Assembly (NCBI GenBank): GCA_016202425.1
Contig: JACQOS010000213.1
Span: forward strand, 1-32,186
Length of the DNA stretch: 32,186 bases
Source of the DNA: Chloroflexota bacterium
GTDB taxonomy: Bacteria; Chloroflexota; Dehalococcoidia; Lucifugimonadales; JACQOS01
Direction of reading: 5' to 3'
Positions 7,400 to 15,203 of the stretch are shown piece after piece. The notes beneath the pieces are model-generated. The model was not told the origin of the DNA. It searched no databases and saw only the letters and a program-made list of their open reading frames with translations. Within the stretch, counting starts at the first letter, position 1; every line of letters begins with the position of its first letter. Position numbers and translations under genes: made by a program.

Positions 7400-8551
7400 T
7401 TAGCCCCGCTGGCCGATGGGGACAAAGGGGAGGTCCATGGGGCCCGTGTACTCCAGGAGGGGCCGGATAAGCATGTTGTTGGTGTACTGCTCCACCACCT
7501 GCAGGGTCCACCCAGGGATGCGGCCCAGGGCGAAGATGGAAACGAAGAGGTCTTCCGGGATCCCCAGCAAGTAGTAGATGGAGCCGGCATAGAAGTCCAC
7601 GTTGACGTAGATCCCCTTGGCCCGGTACGGGAACATGATCTCATCTTCAAAGCGCTGGAGGATCTGGAACCACTGGGGCTGCCCCTTCACCTCACCCAGC
7701 CGGCGGGAGCGTTCCCGCAGGTGCCGGGCCCTGGGGTCCTCGGCCTTGTAGACCCGGTGCCCGAAGCCCATGACGCGGTCCCCCCGCGAAAGAAGCGCGT
7801 CGGCGTAGGCCCGGGCGCGCTCAGGGTCGGCCACCTCTTTCACCATCTTCATGACCTCTTCCGCAGCGCCCCCGTGGGCAGGGCCCTTCAGGGCACCTAT
7901 GGCAGCCACCACCGCCGAATGGAGGTCGCTCAGGGTGGAGGCAACGACCCGGGCGGTAAAGGCGGAGGCGTTGGCGCCGTGCTCGGCGTGGAGGATGAAG
8001 TCCACGTCCATGACGCCGGCAGCCTCTTCGTCGGGCTCCTTGCCGAACAGCATGTACAGGAAGTTGCCCGCATGGTTGAGCTTGGGGTTGGGCTCCACCG
8101 GGCGAAGGCCCTTGCGGATCCGCTCAAGGGCAGCCACGATCGTCGGCGCCTGGGCGGTGAGACGGAGGCCCTTGCGGACAAGCGCCTCCTTGGAGTTGTC
8201 CTTCACCTCCGGGTCGAAGGCCGCCAGCGCCGACACCGCCGTACGCAGCACATCCATGGGGTGAGCGTCCTTGACCCGCTGGATGATCTCCACCACCCCC
8301 CGAGGAATCGACCGCTCGGCCCGGAGGCCAGCGTCAAACGCCTCCAGCTCCCTTGGCGTCGGCAGCTTCCCACGGAGCAGCAGGTAGACCACCTCTTCAA
8401 ACGTGGACTGCTCCGCCAAGTCGTGGATGTTGTACCCTCGATAAAGCAGCTTCCCTACGCCGCCGTCTATGAAGCTGGCCTCTGTGGTGTCCAGATAGAC
8501 GTCTTTCAGGCCCCTTCGCAGCTCCACCTTCCTCGCCGTTGTCATGGTCAC
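7400..8551 (-). CDS. gltA: Citrate synthase (or 2-methylcitrate synthase)
   Basis: This enzyme condenses acetyl-CoA with oxaloacetate to make citrate, the entry step of the TCA cycle, in the cytosol. The 383-residue length fits the dimeric bacterial/archaeal class. Active-site residues are visible: His191 in HAEHGANAS, His226 in GPAHGGAAEE and Asp319 in VNVDFYAG; the oxaloacetate-binding MGFGHRVYK is at 261-269. Some relatives use propionyl-CoA, so 2-methylcitrate synthase cannot be ruled out. Start is GTG 8551, 5 nt after AGGAGG; an ATG two codons later (8545) is an alternative. A sigma70-type promoter lies at 8750-8779, leaving a leader of about 190 nt that can form several hairpins. Confidence 0.95.
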   Translation of the reverse strand: MTMTTARKVELRRGLKDVYLDTTEASFIDGGVGKLLYRGYNIHDLAEQSTFEEVVYLLLRGKLPTPRELEAFDAGLRAERSIPRGVVEIIQRVKDAHPMDVLRTAVSALAAFDPEVKDNSKEALVRKGLRLTAQAPTIVAALERIRKGLRPVEPNPKLNHAGNFLYMLFGKEPDEEAAGVMDVDFILHAEHGANASAFTARVVASTLSDLHSAVVAAIGALKGPAHGGAAEEVMKMVKEVADPERARAYADALLSRGDRVMGFGHRVYKAEDPRARHLRERSRRLGEVKGQPQWFQILQRFEDEIMFPYRAKGIYVNVDFYAGSIYYLLGIPEDLFVSIFALGRIPGWTLQVVEQYTNNMLIRPLLEYTGPMDLPFVPIGQRG

Positions 8552-8743
8552 GCCAACCTCCTTCGACCTTCAGAACGCTCTTTGCTTCTCGGCTCCACAT
8601 GACTGGGGCTCGGAAGCGTTGCCGCTTCCGAGCCCCATAGCACCTACTTCCTGGGACACGAAAGGCCGTACCCCAGGTACCTAGCCTCGTAGCTAATGGC
8701 CACTTCGGAATGCACTGGGCCCCATTCCGAAAAACGTGAACTC
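8552..8743 (-). promoter_or_regulatory. Structured 5' leader of citrate synthase
   Basis: Between the promoter and the GTG start the minus-strand transcript can form three structures. First, a 9-bp hairpin (8731-8723 with 8712-8704). Second, a domain closed by CCAT(t)AGC with GCTATGG (8699-8692 with 8641-8635) containing TAC/GTA and CCTGGG/CCCAGG (8677-8672 with 8655-8650). Third, a perfect 14-bp hairpin (8636-8623 with 8618-8605) capped by a GCAA (GNRA-type) tetraloop. The closing stem and the 14-bp hairpin share two bases, so they may compete. None is followed by a U-run, so this is not a plain terminator. I recognise no known riboswitch. A regulatory role is inference from one sequence. 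Confidence 0.5.
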
Positions 8744-8749
8744 AAGTCC

Positions 8750-8779
8750 ATACTATCAGGGCGGTATCCGCAGTGTCAA
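8750..8779 (-). promoter_or_regulatory. Promoter of citrate synthase
   Basis: On the minus strand TTGACA (8779-8774) is followed after 18 bp by TAGTAT (8755-8750). The expected start is near 8743, giving a leader of about 190 nt. Confidence 0.65.
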
Positions 8780-8810
8780 CAAACGGGCTGGAAAGGGCGG
8801 GACCTCGCCA

Positions 8811-8819
8811 TGGTACAAT
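8811..8819 (+). promoter_or_regulatory. Extended -10 promoter of the ctpA-smpB unit
   Basis: TGGTACAAT at 8811-8819 fits the extended -10 pattern. The predicted transcription start near 8826 lies inside the upstream open part of the ctpA frame, arguing that the true start codon is downstream of it. Confidence 0.5.
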
Positions 8820-8853
8820 ACGTGCGTTGACCTGCCCGGAGCGTTTATCTCTC

Positions 8854-10227
8854 TTGCCAGTGCTTCGCATACGGTTGCTTCTCCCCGGAGTCCTTCTTTC
8901 CCTCCTGCTGCCCGCCCTCCTTGCCTGCGGCTTGTGGCAGCGGCAGGAGCCGCGCGCCCCGGAGACCCCCGCGGAAGTTCCCCAGGAACTCCGGGTCGTC
9001 TGGGAGGTATGGCAGCTCCTGAGCCGGGACTTTGGCGGGCAGCAGGAGGTCGAATCTCGGAGCTTGAGCGAAGGGGCCATCGAAGGCATGCTTCAGGCCC
9101 TGGGAGACCACGAACCCCCCTTCCTCAGCCGCGACGACTATGACGCGAGCAGGCCCGATCTGGGCGGAGTCTGGCAAGCCTGGCGGGCGCTCACTCAGCG
9201 GCTCCAGGGCGAGGAGGCACCGGACCCGGACAGGATGAAGGAGGCCGCCATTCAGGGCATGCTGGAAGCCCTGGGCAATCCGTACACCACGTACCTGCCC
9301 CCACCCCAGTACCAGCTCGAGGCCTCGAGCTATAGCGCCAGCTTCGAAGGCATCGGGGCATACGTCAACCCCAGGGACGGACAGATCGTCATCGTGGCCC
9401 CCATGCCCGGCTCCCCTGCGGAAAAGGCCGGCATCCTGCCCGGCGACACCATCCTCGCCGTCAACGGCACCTCTACGGCCGGCATGAGCCTGCCGGACGT
9501 CATTCTGCGCATCCGCGGGCCCCGAGGGACGGCCGTAGAGCTCCTGGTCCTGCACCCGGGCGAGCAAGGGCCTGTCACCATCTCCGTGGTCCGGGACATC
9601 ATCAAGCAGACCGCCGTCTACTGGCAGCCCCTCCAGCCGGGTATCGCTTACCTTCGCGTTGCGGAGTTCCTGGACACCACGGAGCAGGACGTCACCGGGG
9701 CCCTCAAGGCTATCGCCGCACAGGGCTCCAACGCCATCATCCTGGACCTGCGGCGCAACCCAGGGGGCCTCCTGGCCACCACCGTGGCCGTTGCCAGCCA
9801 GTTCCTGACCGACGGCCTGGTGGCCTACCATGTCGACGGCCACGGCAAGCGTACCGACCTGGCGGTCAAGCAGGGTGGGGTCGCCCCGACCGCCCCCATG
9901 GTCGTCCTCATCGACCGGGGCAGCGCCAGCGGCAGCGAGCTCCTGGCGGGGGCGCTCCAGGACCACGGGCGTGCGATCCTCATCGGCTCCAGGACCTTTG
10001 GCAAGGGCAGCGTCAACGAGCTCCGGCGCCTCAGCGACGGCTCCGGCCTGTACCTCACCACCGCCCTCTGGTACACGCCGGACGGCCGGCTGATCGAAGG
10101 CAAGGGCATGGACCCCGACGTCGTGGTGCCCATGGACCTCCGCATACCCCTCGGCTCCGCCCTCGACACTCAACTGGCGGGTGCCGTGCAGCGGCTCCGG
10201 GCCCCGACGCCTGTTGCCGCTGGCTGA
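8854..10227 (+). CDS. ctpA: C-terminal processing peptidase, S41 family, lipoprotein
   Basis: S41 proteases cleave proteins from their C-terminal tails outside the cytoplasmic membrane. Counted from TTG 8854 the protein has 457 residues. It has a hydrophobic signal segment ending in LLAC (Cys25, probable lipid attachment), a PDZ domain at about 163-235 (EGIGAYVN to PGDTILAVNG), and the S41 core with catalytic Ser359 in DRGSASGSE and Lys384 in TFGKGS. The N-terminal region contains two related units (47-97 and 105-154), each with the pattern 'A-I-x-G-M-L-x-A-L-G' then a 'Y' loop; family members usually have one. Start is uncertain: TTG 8827, TTG 8854 or GTG 8860 fit, the last two downstream of the predicted promoter. 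smpB follows after 31 nt. Confidence 0.92.
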   Translation: MPVLRIRLLLPGVLLSLLLPALLACGLWQRQEPRAPETPAEVPQELRVVWEVWQLLSRDFGGQQEVESRSLSEGAIEGMLQALGDHEPPFLSRDDYDASRPDLGGVWQAWRALTQRLQGEEAPDPDRMKEAAIQGMLEALGNPYTTYLPPPQYQLEASSYSASFEGIGAYVNPRDGQIVIVAPMPGSPAEKAGILPGDTILAVNGTSTAGMSLPDVILRIRGPRGTAVELLVLHPGEQGPVTISVVRDIIKQTAVYWQPLQPGIAYLRVAEFLDTTEQDVTGALKAIAAQGSNAIILDLRRNPGGLLATTVAVASQFLTDGLVAYHVDGHGKRTDLAVKQGGVAPTAPMVVLIDRGSASGSELLAGALQDHGRAILIGSRTFGKGSVNELRRLSDGSGLYLTTALWYTPDGRLIEGKGMDPDVVVPMDLRIPLGSALDTQLAGAVQRLRAPTPVAAG

Positions 10228-10258
10228 AGGGGAGGACTGGAAAGGGAAGGCGAGGGGT

Positions 10259-10729
10259 TTGCCCACGGAACGCATCAAAGTCGTCACCATCAATCGCAAG
10301 GCGCTCCACGACTACGAGGTCCTGGAGCGCGTGGAGGCAGGCCTGGTCCTCACGGGCACGGAGATCAAGTCCATCCGCGCCGGGCACGTCAATGTCAGGG
10401 AGGCCTACGCCCGGCCCGAGGACGGCGAGCTGTGGCTGGTGGGCGCCCACATCGCCCAGTACCCCCAGGGCGGCATCTACAACCACGACCCAACCCGTCC
10501 GAGGAAGCTGCTCCTCCGCAGGGAGCAGCTCGCCAGGCTCGTCAGCAGCGCTGCTCAAAAGGGCTTCACCATCGTCCCCCTGCGTCTCTACCTCAAGGGC
10601 CACGTGGCGAAGGTGGAGCTGGCCCTCGCCCGGGGCCGCAGACAGTACGAGAAGCGCCAGGTCATCGCTCAGCGGGAGGCCGAGCGGGAGATGGGCCGCT
10701 CCATGAGGTCCAAGGGCTCACGCCGGTAG
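10259..10729 (+). CDS. smpB: SsrA-binding protein SmpB
   Basis: SmpB binds tmRNA and brings it to stalled ribosomes, where both rescue the ribosome and tag the unfinished protein. The 156-residue product has the conserved N-terminal part (KALHDYEVLERVEAGLVLTG, then TEIKSIR), the GELWLVGAHIAQY strand and the Arg/Lys-rich C-terminal tail after KRQVIAQREAERE, which folds in the decoding centre. TTG 10259 is chosen over an open frame reaching 10181 because it gives normal length and follows GGAAGG and GAGGGG. It shares a transcript with ctpA by spacing. tmRNA itself lies about 1 kb downstream at 11725, separated by a membrane-protein gene. Confidence 0.95.
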   Translation: MPTERIKVVTINRKALHDYEVLERVEAGLVLTGTEIKSIRAGHVNVREAYARPEDGELWLVGAHIAQYPQGGIYNHDPTRPRKLLLRREQLARLVSSAAQKGFTIVPLRLYLKGHVAKVELALARGRRQYEKRQVIAQREAEREMGRSMRSKGSRR

Positions 10730-10766
10730 CCGAACGCTTCGAAATCCACCCAGTGGCTAGTATCTA

Positions 10767-10794
10767 ATGACGTGAATCCGCGTAAACACGTCAT
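10767..10794. repeat. Hairpin downstream of smpB
   Basis: ATGACGTG (10767-10774) pairs perfectly with CACGTCAT (10787-10794) around a 12-nt loop. It could protect the smpB mRNA end or bind a protein; no U-run follows. Confidence 0.5.
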
Positions 10795-10799
10795 ACTTC

Positions 10800-10848
10800 A
10801 AGTCCCGCTCATCCTGAGCACCGTCGAAGGACATGAGCGGGACTTTTC
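10800..10848 (+). terminator. Probable terminator of ctpA-smpB
   Basis: AAGTCCCGCTCAT (10800-10812) and ATGAGCGGGACTT (10833-10845) form a 13-bp stem. The stem ends in TT and the run reads GACTTTTCC. The arms belong to the palindromic repeat unit described separately, so the terminator may be supplied by that repeat. Confidence 0.5.
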
Positions 10849-10885
10849 CTCCGCTCGTATGGTTCGACAGGCTCACCACGAGCGG
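10802..10885. repeat. REP-like double-hairpin intergenic repeat
   Basis: Two adjacent hairpins are present: GTCCCGCTCAT/ATGAGCGGGAC (10802-10812 with 10833-10843) and CCGCTCGT/ACGAGCGG (10851-10858 with 10878-10885). Their loops carry CACCGTCGAAGG and GGTTCGACAGGCTCACC. The GTTCGACAGGCTCA core resembles a palindromic repeat I know to be widespread in intergenic DNA of unrelated bacteria. Only one unit is in this window. Confidence 0.55.
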
Positions 10886-11019
10886 TTGACCATAGCGCCC
10901 TTTTCCGACAATAGCCCCTAGATACCGTTACGAGATACGCCGCTGTTTTCGGCAAGTTGACAAATAGGACTATAATTGGTGGGAGTCTTGGTAACAAAAG
11001 GTAAGAGAAAGGAGGATTC

Positions 11020-11691
11020 ATGCAGCAAGAGGGAATCTCCAAGGGCGACGTGCTTCAAAAGCTCGCGGGCCTGTCTTTTATCGCAGGCGCGATTCTGCTC
11101 ATTGTGTCCAACGCCTTGTTCCCCCGTCCGGCTGACCCCAGCGACGCAGCACAGTTCGTCCAGAAAATCGCCGACAGCCGCGGTGGCTTTTGGGAGGTAG
11201 ACACTCTCCTCCTTGCGGTAGGCATTTGGGCGGTCATGATAGGTGCTACCGGGGTCTACCGCTCCATCTCCACGGGAGGTGCGGCTGCCTGGGCGCGTCT
11301 TGGATACTACGGGGTGATCGTTGGCGTGACGGTGTGGACGGTGCTCTTGGCCCTGAACCTCGGACTTTCGCAGGCAGTGAAACTCGCCGGAACTGATAGG
11401 GCCGTCCAGGTCATGGCGATGACGACCAGCGGCGTGTTCAGTATGTCGATTATCGTGCTCTGGCTGGCCCTAACTTTCCTGGGGATTGGCATGGTTCTCA
11501 GCGCGGTCTATCCCAAGTGGGCAGGCTGGGCCATTATTGTCCTGGGAGTTGCCACTGTGATAGTAGGAATTCTCCAGGGTCTGGGGGGGCCGAGCAAGAC
11601 CGTGACCAACGTGCTCTTCCCTATTGTTTCCATCCTGACCACCCTTTGGGGACTTGTGCTGGGCATCTGGATTACCCGAAAGGCGTGGTAG
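11020..11691 (+). CDS. Integral membrane protein of unknown function
   Basis: This 223-residue protein has about six hydrophobic segments (roughly residues 15-35, 60-80, 92-115, 135-160, 165-185 and 195-218) and short charged loops, ending in TRKAW. It resembles DUF4386-like membrane proteins in layout, but I cannot name a family. A strong AAGGAGG lies 7 nt before the ATG, and TATAAT at 10971-10976 is a likely -10 with a poor -35. Coding sequence is less GC-rich than its neighbours. It lies between smpB and the tmRNA gene; nothing in it suggests a trans-translation role. Confidence 0.75.
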   Translation: MQQEGISKGDVLQKLAGLSFIAGAILLIVSNALFPRPADPSDAAQFVQKIADSRGGFWEVDTLLLAVGIWAVMIGATGVYRSISTGGAAAWARLGYYGVIVGVTVWTVLLALNLGLSQAVKLAGTDRAVQVMAMTTSGVFSMSIIVLWLALTFLGIGMVLSAVYPKWAGWAIIVLGVATVIVGILQGLGGPSKTVTNVLFPIVSILTTLWGLVLGIWITRKAW

Positions 11692-11724
11692 AGGCTCGGG
11701 CGGTGTGGTGTATAATAGCGGTAC

Positions 11725-12077
11725 GGGGACGCGTGGCTTCGACAGGGGAAGGCTTGGCGGAATTGCAGGCCGAGGTGCCGTCACACCTCGTAAAACAGGC
11801 GGCAAAAGAGTAACTGGCGAGCCTCAACTCGCACTGGCTGCCTAAAGCGCGGCCACGTCCGCTCCTCCGTCCCCCGAACGGAGGAACCGGGCGCCATTAA
11901 GTCGGGGTGCGGCTGCCCTGGCGCCGAGAGGGGCCGCTTAAGAGCATCGGCTGGCTGGGCTTCTTCGCCGCCGGCGGAGGGGGAGCCTGGCGAGAACTCA
12001 AGCACCGGCTAAGCCTGTAGCATATTCCAGCGAGGCCTCTTCTGGACGGGGGGTTCGACTCCCCCCCGTCTCCACCA
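11725..12077 (+). ncRNA. ssrA: Transfer-messenger RNA (tmRNA, ssrA)
   Basis: The 5' end GGGGACGCGTGGCTTCGAC and the 3' end, whose CGTCTCC arm is followed by ACCA, form the tRNA-like acceptor stem (7 bp, one G-U). The T arm GGGGG-GTTCGACTC-CCCCC lies near the 3' end. The tag frame ends CTC GCA CTG GCT GCC TAA (stop at 11843-11845), giving a tag ending QLALAA; reading from GGC at 11798 it would be GGKRVTGEPQLALAA. The exact resume codon is not certain (11798 or 11801). TATAAT at 11711-11716 is 8 nt upstream of the mature 5' end. A short GCGCCC/GGGCGC hairpin at 12091-12105 may aid termination. Confidence 0.97.
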
Positions 12078-12168
12078 GAAACACGGTCTTGCGCCCCTCG
12101 GGCGCCTGGCTCGAGAGGTCATAGAGCGCCTGGGGTGAGGGCTACCAGCCGGCTAGAGCCGTCGGAGG

Positions 12169-12717
<549 letters not shown>

Positions 12718-12739
<22 letters not shown>

Positions 12740-13773
12740 CGGGGTGTCTGGTTGGCGGGGCGGTCGGGGATGCGCTCGGCCTGCCGCTGGAGGGCATACC
12801 GCCGCAGCGTGCTCGCAAGTTCCGGCGATCGCCGCTGCGGCATGCGCTGGTCGGCCGCTGGGGCATGGTGTCCGACGATACCGAGCATGCGGCCATGACC
12901 GCCGCCGCGCTGGCGGTCACAGCCGGGGAGCCTTTTCTTTTCACCCGCAGACTGGCGCGATCGCTGCGCGGGTGGCTGGCCAGCCTGCCGGCGGGCTGTG
13001 GTCTGGCCACCGGGCGCGCCATCCTAAAGCTGTGGCTGGGTTTTCCGCCGCAGAGGAGCGGCGTCTGGTCGGCTGGCAATGGGCCGGCGATGCGGGCCGC
13101 GGTGATCGGGGTTGCGTGGGGCGACCAGCCGCAGCAGACGTTGGACTTGGTCCGCGCCAGTAGTGTGCTGACTCATCGCGACCCGAAGGCGACCGTAGGT
13201 GCCCATGCGGTGGCGCTGGCCGCATGGCAGGCCGCGCAAGGGGTGTGCGACCCGGTGGCCCTGGGTGAGACTTTGCGTGCCGACCACGGCGGCGTGGCAG
13301 AGCCGCTGCTGGAGTTGATCGAACGGGCGGTCGCGTCGGCAGACGCGCGGCAGTCGACGCCTGAGTTCTGTCACGCGCTTTGCGGCAAGGGTGGGGTCAC
13401 CGGCTTCATCGATCACACGGTCGCGGTCGCGATGCATGCCTGGCGCGCCTTTCCCGAAGACTACCGGCAGGCAGTCGAAGGCGCCGTGGCGTGCGGTGGC
13501 GACACCGATACGCTCGCCGCGGTGGTGGGAGGCATCGTTGGCGCAAGAGTCGGGGTGGCAGGCATCCCGATGGGCTGGTGCCAGGGCGTCAGGGACTGGC
13601 CGCGCTCCCTCGGCTATCTGACGCGACTGGCTGCGGTGCTGGCCAGCAGCCGGTCGCTGGGGCAGCCGGTGGTCCCACCACGCGCCGTCTGGCTGTTCTG
13701 CTTCGTGCGCAACCTGGTCTTTCTGGCGATTGTGCTCGTCCACGGCTTCCGGCGCTTGTTGCCGCCTTACTGA
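12718..13773 (+). CDS. ADP-ribosylglycohydrolase family protein with hydrophobic C-terminus
   Basis: ADP-ribosylglycohydrolases (DraG/ARH fold) remove ADP-ribose from modified proteins or small molecules using two magnesium ions. The 351-residue protein shows the metal-site motifs SDDTE at 52-56 and GGDTD at 260-264, plus the N-terminal GAVGDALGLP at 14-23. A hydrophobic segment at about 324-343 near the C-terminus could anchor it to the membrane; this is unusual for the family. The frame is open upstream to 12523, but homology starts at ATG 12718 (or ATG 12709). It overlaps the small membrane protein gene. No ADP-ribosyltransferase or nitrogenase gene is nearby, so the target is unknown. Confidence 0.85.
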
Positions 13774-13776
13774 GCC

Positions 13777-13886
13777 AACCTTCGACCCCCGTCCCCCTTC
13801 CCTTCACCAGGTTCAGGGCAGGTTCCAGAACCCCGCCAGAGGGGGCTCGGCCCCCTCTGGACTCCCCTTTTTTCCGCAGCCTGCTA
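13777..13886 (-). repeat. Dispersed structured repeat, copy B (diverged, right end lost)
   Basis: On the minus strand it starts with TAG at 13886-13884, the stop codon of the CCA-adding enzyme, then CAGGCTGCGGAAAAAAGGGG and GGAGTCCAG-type sequence. A perfect 11-bp hairpin follows (CCAGAGGGGGC with GCCCCCTCTGG). The middle is diverged, with its own GGTTC-TG-GAACC palindrome. The GGGGGAC...TCGAAGGTT part is recognisable, then similarity stops near 13777, beside the end of the ADP-ribosylglycohydrolase gene, without a right inverted repeat. Confidence 0.75.
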
Positions 13887-15149
13887 GGGGCGCTGAAGGT
13901 GCTGGCGGACGAAGGCCTCTTCCTGCTCCCGGGTGTGCAGTTGGCCGTCCAGACGGGCGTCCCGAAGGGCCTCCAGGAGGGCTCCCACCCGAGGCCCCTG
14001 GGGAACGCCCAGACGCGCGAGGTCGTCTCCCGTGAGGAGAGGCCGGACGTGCCGGTCCTCATCCACGTAGCGCAGGAGATGCCGGCGGGCTTCTCCGGTG
14101 GCCAAGGCGGCGACGACCTGGACGGCCTCCAGGGCGTAGCCTCGCAGCCTCCGGTACACGGCTGCCGGGGAGGTCTCCTGGGCTAGAGCAGGGGCATCGT
14201 GCCGGAGGGCCACGGTGTCGCGCACGAGCTTGGCCTGGCGGGGGGGCAGGTTGAGGCGCAGGATGAGCCCTTCCACGGGACCAGGGCGGCCGACTGCCGG
14301 AGGGCTGACCCCCAGGCCAAAGGCCAGCACGCCCAGATAGTGGGGCGGGCGAAGGGGAAAGCCGGAGCCTGCCAGGAGCGCCAGGGCATCCCCCAGGGCC
14401 CGGGAGTCAGGCAGGACGGGTTGAATGGCCGCTAGGACCCCCAGCTCCGCTGCCCGAGTCAGGGCTTGAGGCGCGTGAGGTTCGTTGAACACCAGGCTGA
14501 GTTCGCGCCGGAGGCGGTCTGGGCTGATGGTGTCCAGGAAGGACAGGTCCCGTCGCAAGAGGGTGAGCGTTTGGGGCTCCAGGCGGAAAGAGAGGCGCTG
14601 CTCATAACGGATGGCGCGGAGGATGCGGGTCGCGTCGTCCTGGAAGCTGGCGGCGTGCAGGACACGGACGAGCCTGGCGGCCATGTCGCCCTGCCCGCCC
14701 GTGGGGTCCAGGAGCCGGGCAGGGGCTGGGACCAGGCGCAGCGCCATGGCATTGATGGTGAAGTCGCGGCGTCGCAGGTCTTCCAGGGTGGTCGCGGGGC
14801 GAACGGTGGGCAAGGCCCCTGGGCGACGGTAGGTCTCGGAGCGGGCGGTGGCGATGTCCACGCGGTGGTCCGTCAGCGCGAGCTTGACGGTCCCGAACTG
14901 AGAGCGGGCCACTACCTGGGCCCCGGAGGCCTCGGCCAGGGCAAGGCCATAGGCGCCGGCGTCGCCCTCCACCACGAGGTCCAGCTCAGGGATGGCGAGT
15001 CCCAGGAGGAGGTCCCGAACGGCACCCCCGGCGGCATAGAGGGGCAGGTGGCGCTCGCGGGCAAGGCGGACGGCCTGGGCCAGGAAAGCGGCGATGGGCC
15101 CGGGAACGCTGGCCGCCAGGCGGGCACGTAACTCTCCGGCACGCGGCAT
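13884..15149 (-). CDS. CCA-adding / poly(A) polymerase family nucleotidyltransferase
   Basis: Class II tRNA nucleotidyltransferases add or repair the 3' CCA of tRNAs. The 421-residue protein has the head-domain motifs GGAVRDLLLG (41-50), the LDLVVEGD strand (56-63), RRRDFTINAMAL (127-138) and the ATP/CTP-selecting region around DPTGGQGD and RILRAIRYEQR (175-185). The usual D-x-D metal pair reads E55-L-D57, so the first aspartate is a glutamate. A CC-adding or A-adding specialist is possible; this cannot be decided by eye. The ATG at 15149 fits homology, although the frame is open far upstream across two genes. A -10 box 7 nt upstream suggests leaderless translation. The stop TAG abuts repeat copy B. 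Confidence 0.88.
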   Translation of the reverse strand: MPRAGELRARLAASVPGPIAAFLAQAVRLARERHLPLYAAGGAVRDLLLGLAIPELDLVVEGDAGAYGLALAEASGAQVVARSQFGTVKLALTDHRVDIATARSETYRRPGALPTVRPATTLEDLRRRDFTINAMALRLVPAPARLLDPTGGQGDMAARLVRVLHAASFQDDATRILRAIRYEQRLSFRLEPQTLTLLRRDLSFLDTISPDRLRRELSLVFNEPHAPQALTRAAELGVLAAIQPVLPDSRALGDALALLAGSGFPLRPPHYLGVLAFGLGVSPPAVGRPGPVEGLILRLNLPPRQAKLVRDTVALRHDAPALAQETSPAAVYRRLRGYALEAVQVVAALATGEARRHLLRYVDEDRHVRPLLTGDDLARLGVPQGPRVGALLEALRDARLDGQLHTREQEEAFVRQHLQRP

Positions 15150-15155
15150 GGCGCC

Positions 15156-15184
15156 ATTGTACCGGCGTGGCGGACTGCCAACAA
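15156..15184 (-). promoter_or_regulatory. Promoter of the CCA-adding enzyme gene (leaderless)
   Basis: On the minus strand TTGTTG (15184-15179) and TACAAT (15161-15156) are spaced by 17 bp. Six bases separate the -10 from the ATG at 15149, so transcription should start at or next to the A of the start codon. Confidence 0.55.
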
Positions 15185-15188
15185 CGCG

Positions 15189-15194
15189 TATAAT
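15189..15194 (+). promoter_or_regulatory. -10 box of rnc
   Basis: A consensus TATAAT lies nine bases before the GTG start of rnc, leaving a leader of only a few nucleotides. No -35 match is seen. It is divergent from, and overlaps the region of, the promoter on the other strand. Confidence 0.5.
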
Positions 15195-15203
15195 GGAAGC
15201 GCC

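Noticed and set aside
8397-8600. Alternative minus-strand frame starting at ATG 8600 in the citrate synthase leader
   Set aside because: It overlaps the citrate synthase gene in another frame, has no Shine-Dalgarno and gives a low-complexity Arg/Gly-rich product.
10957-10976. TTGACA followed by TATAAT upstream of the 11020 membrane protein gene as a complete promoter
   Set aside because: The two boxes are only 8 bp apart, too close to act together. Only the TATAAT is kept as a likely -10.
11725-12077. Protein-coding frames across the tmRNA (for example one ending at 11845)
   Set aside because: The region is tmRNA. Only the short tag frame is translated; the longer frame around it starts before the RNA does.
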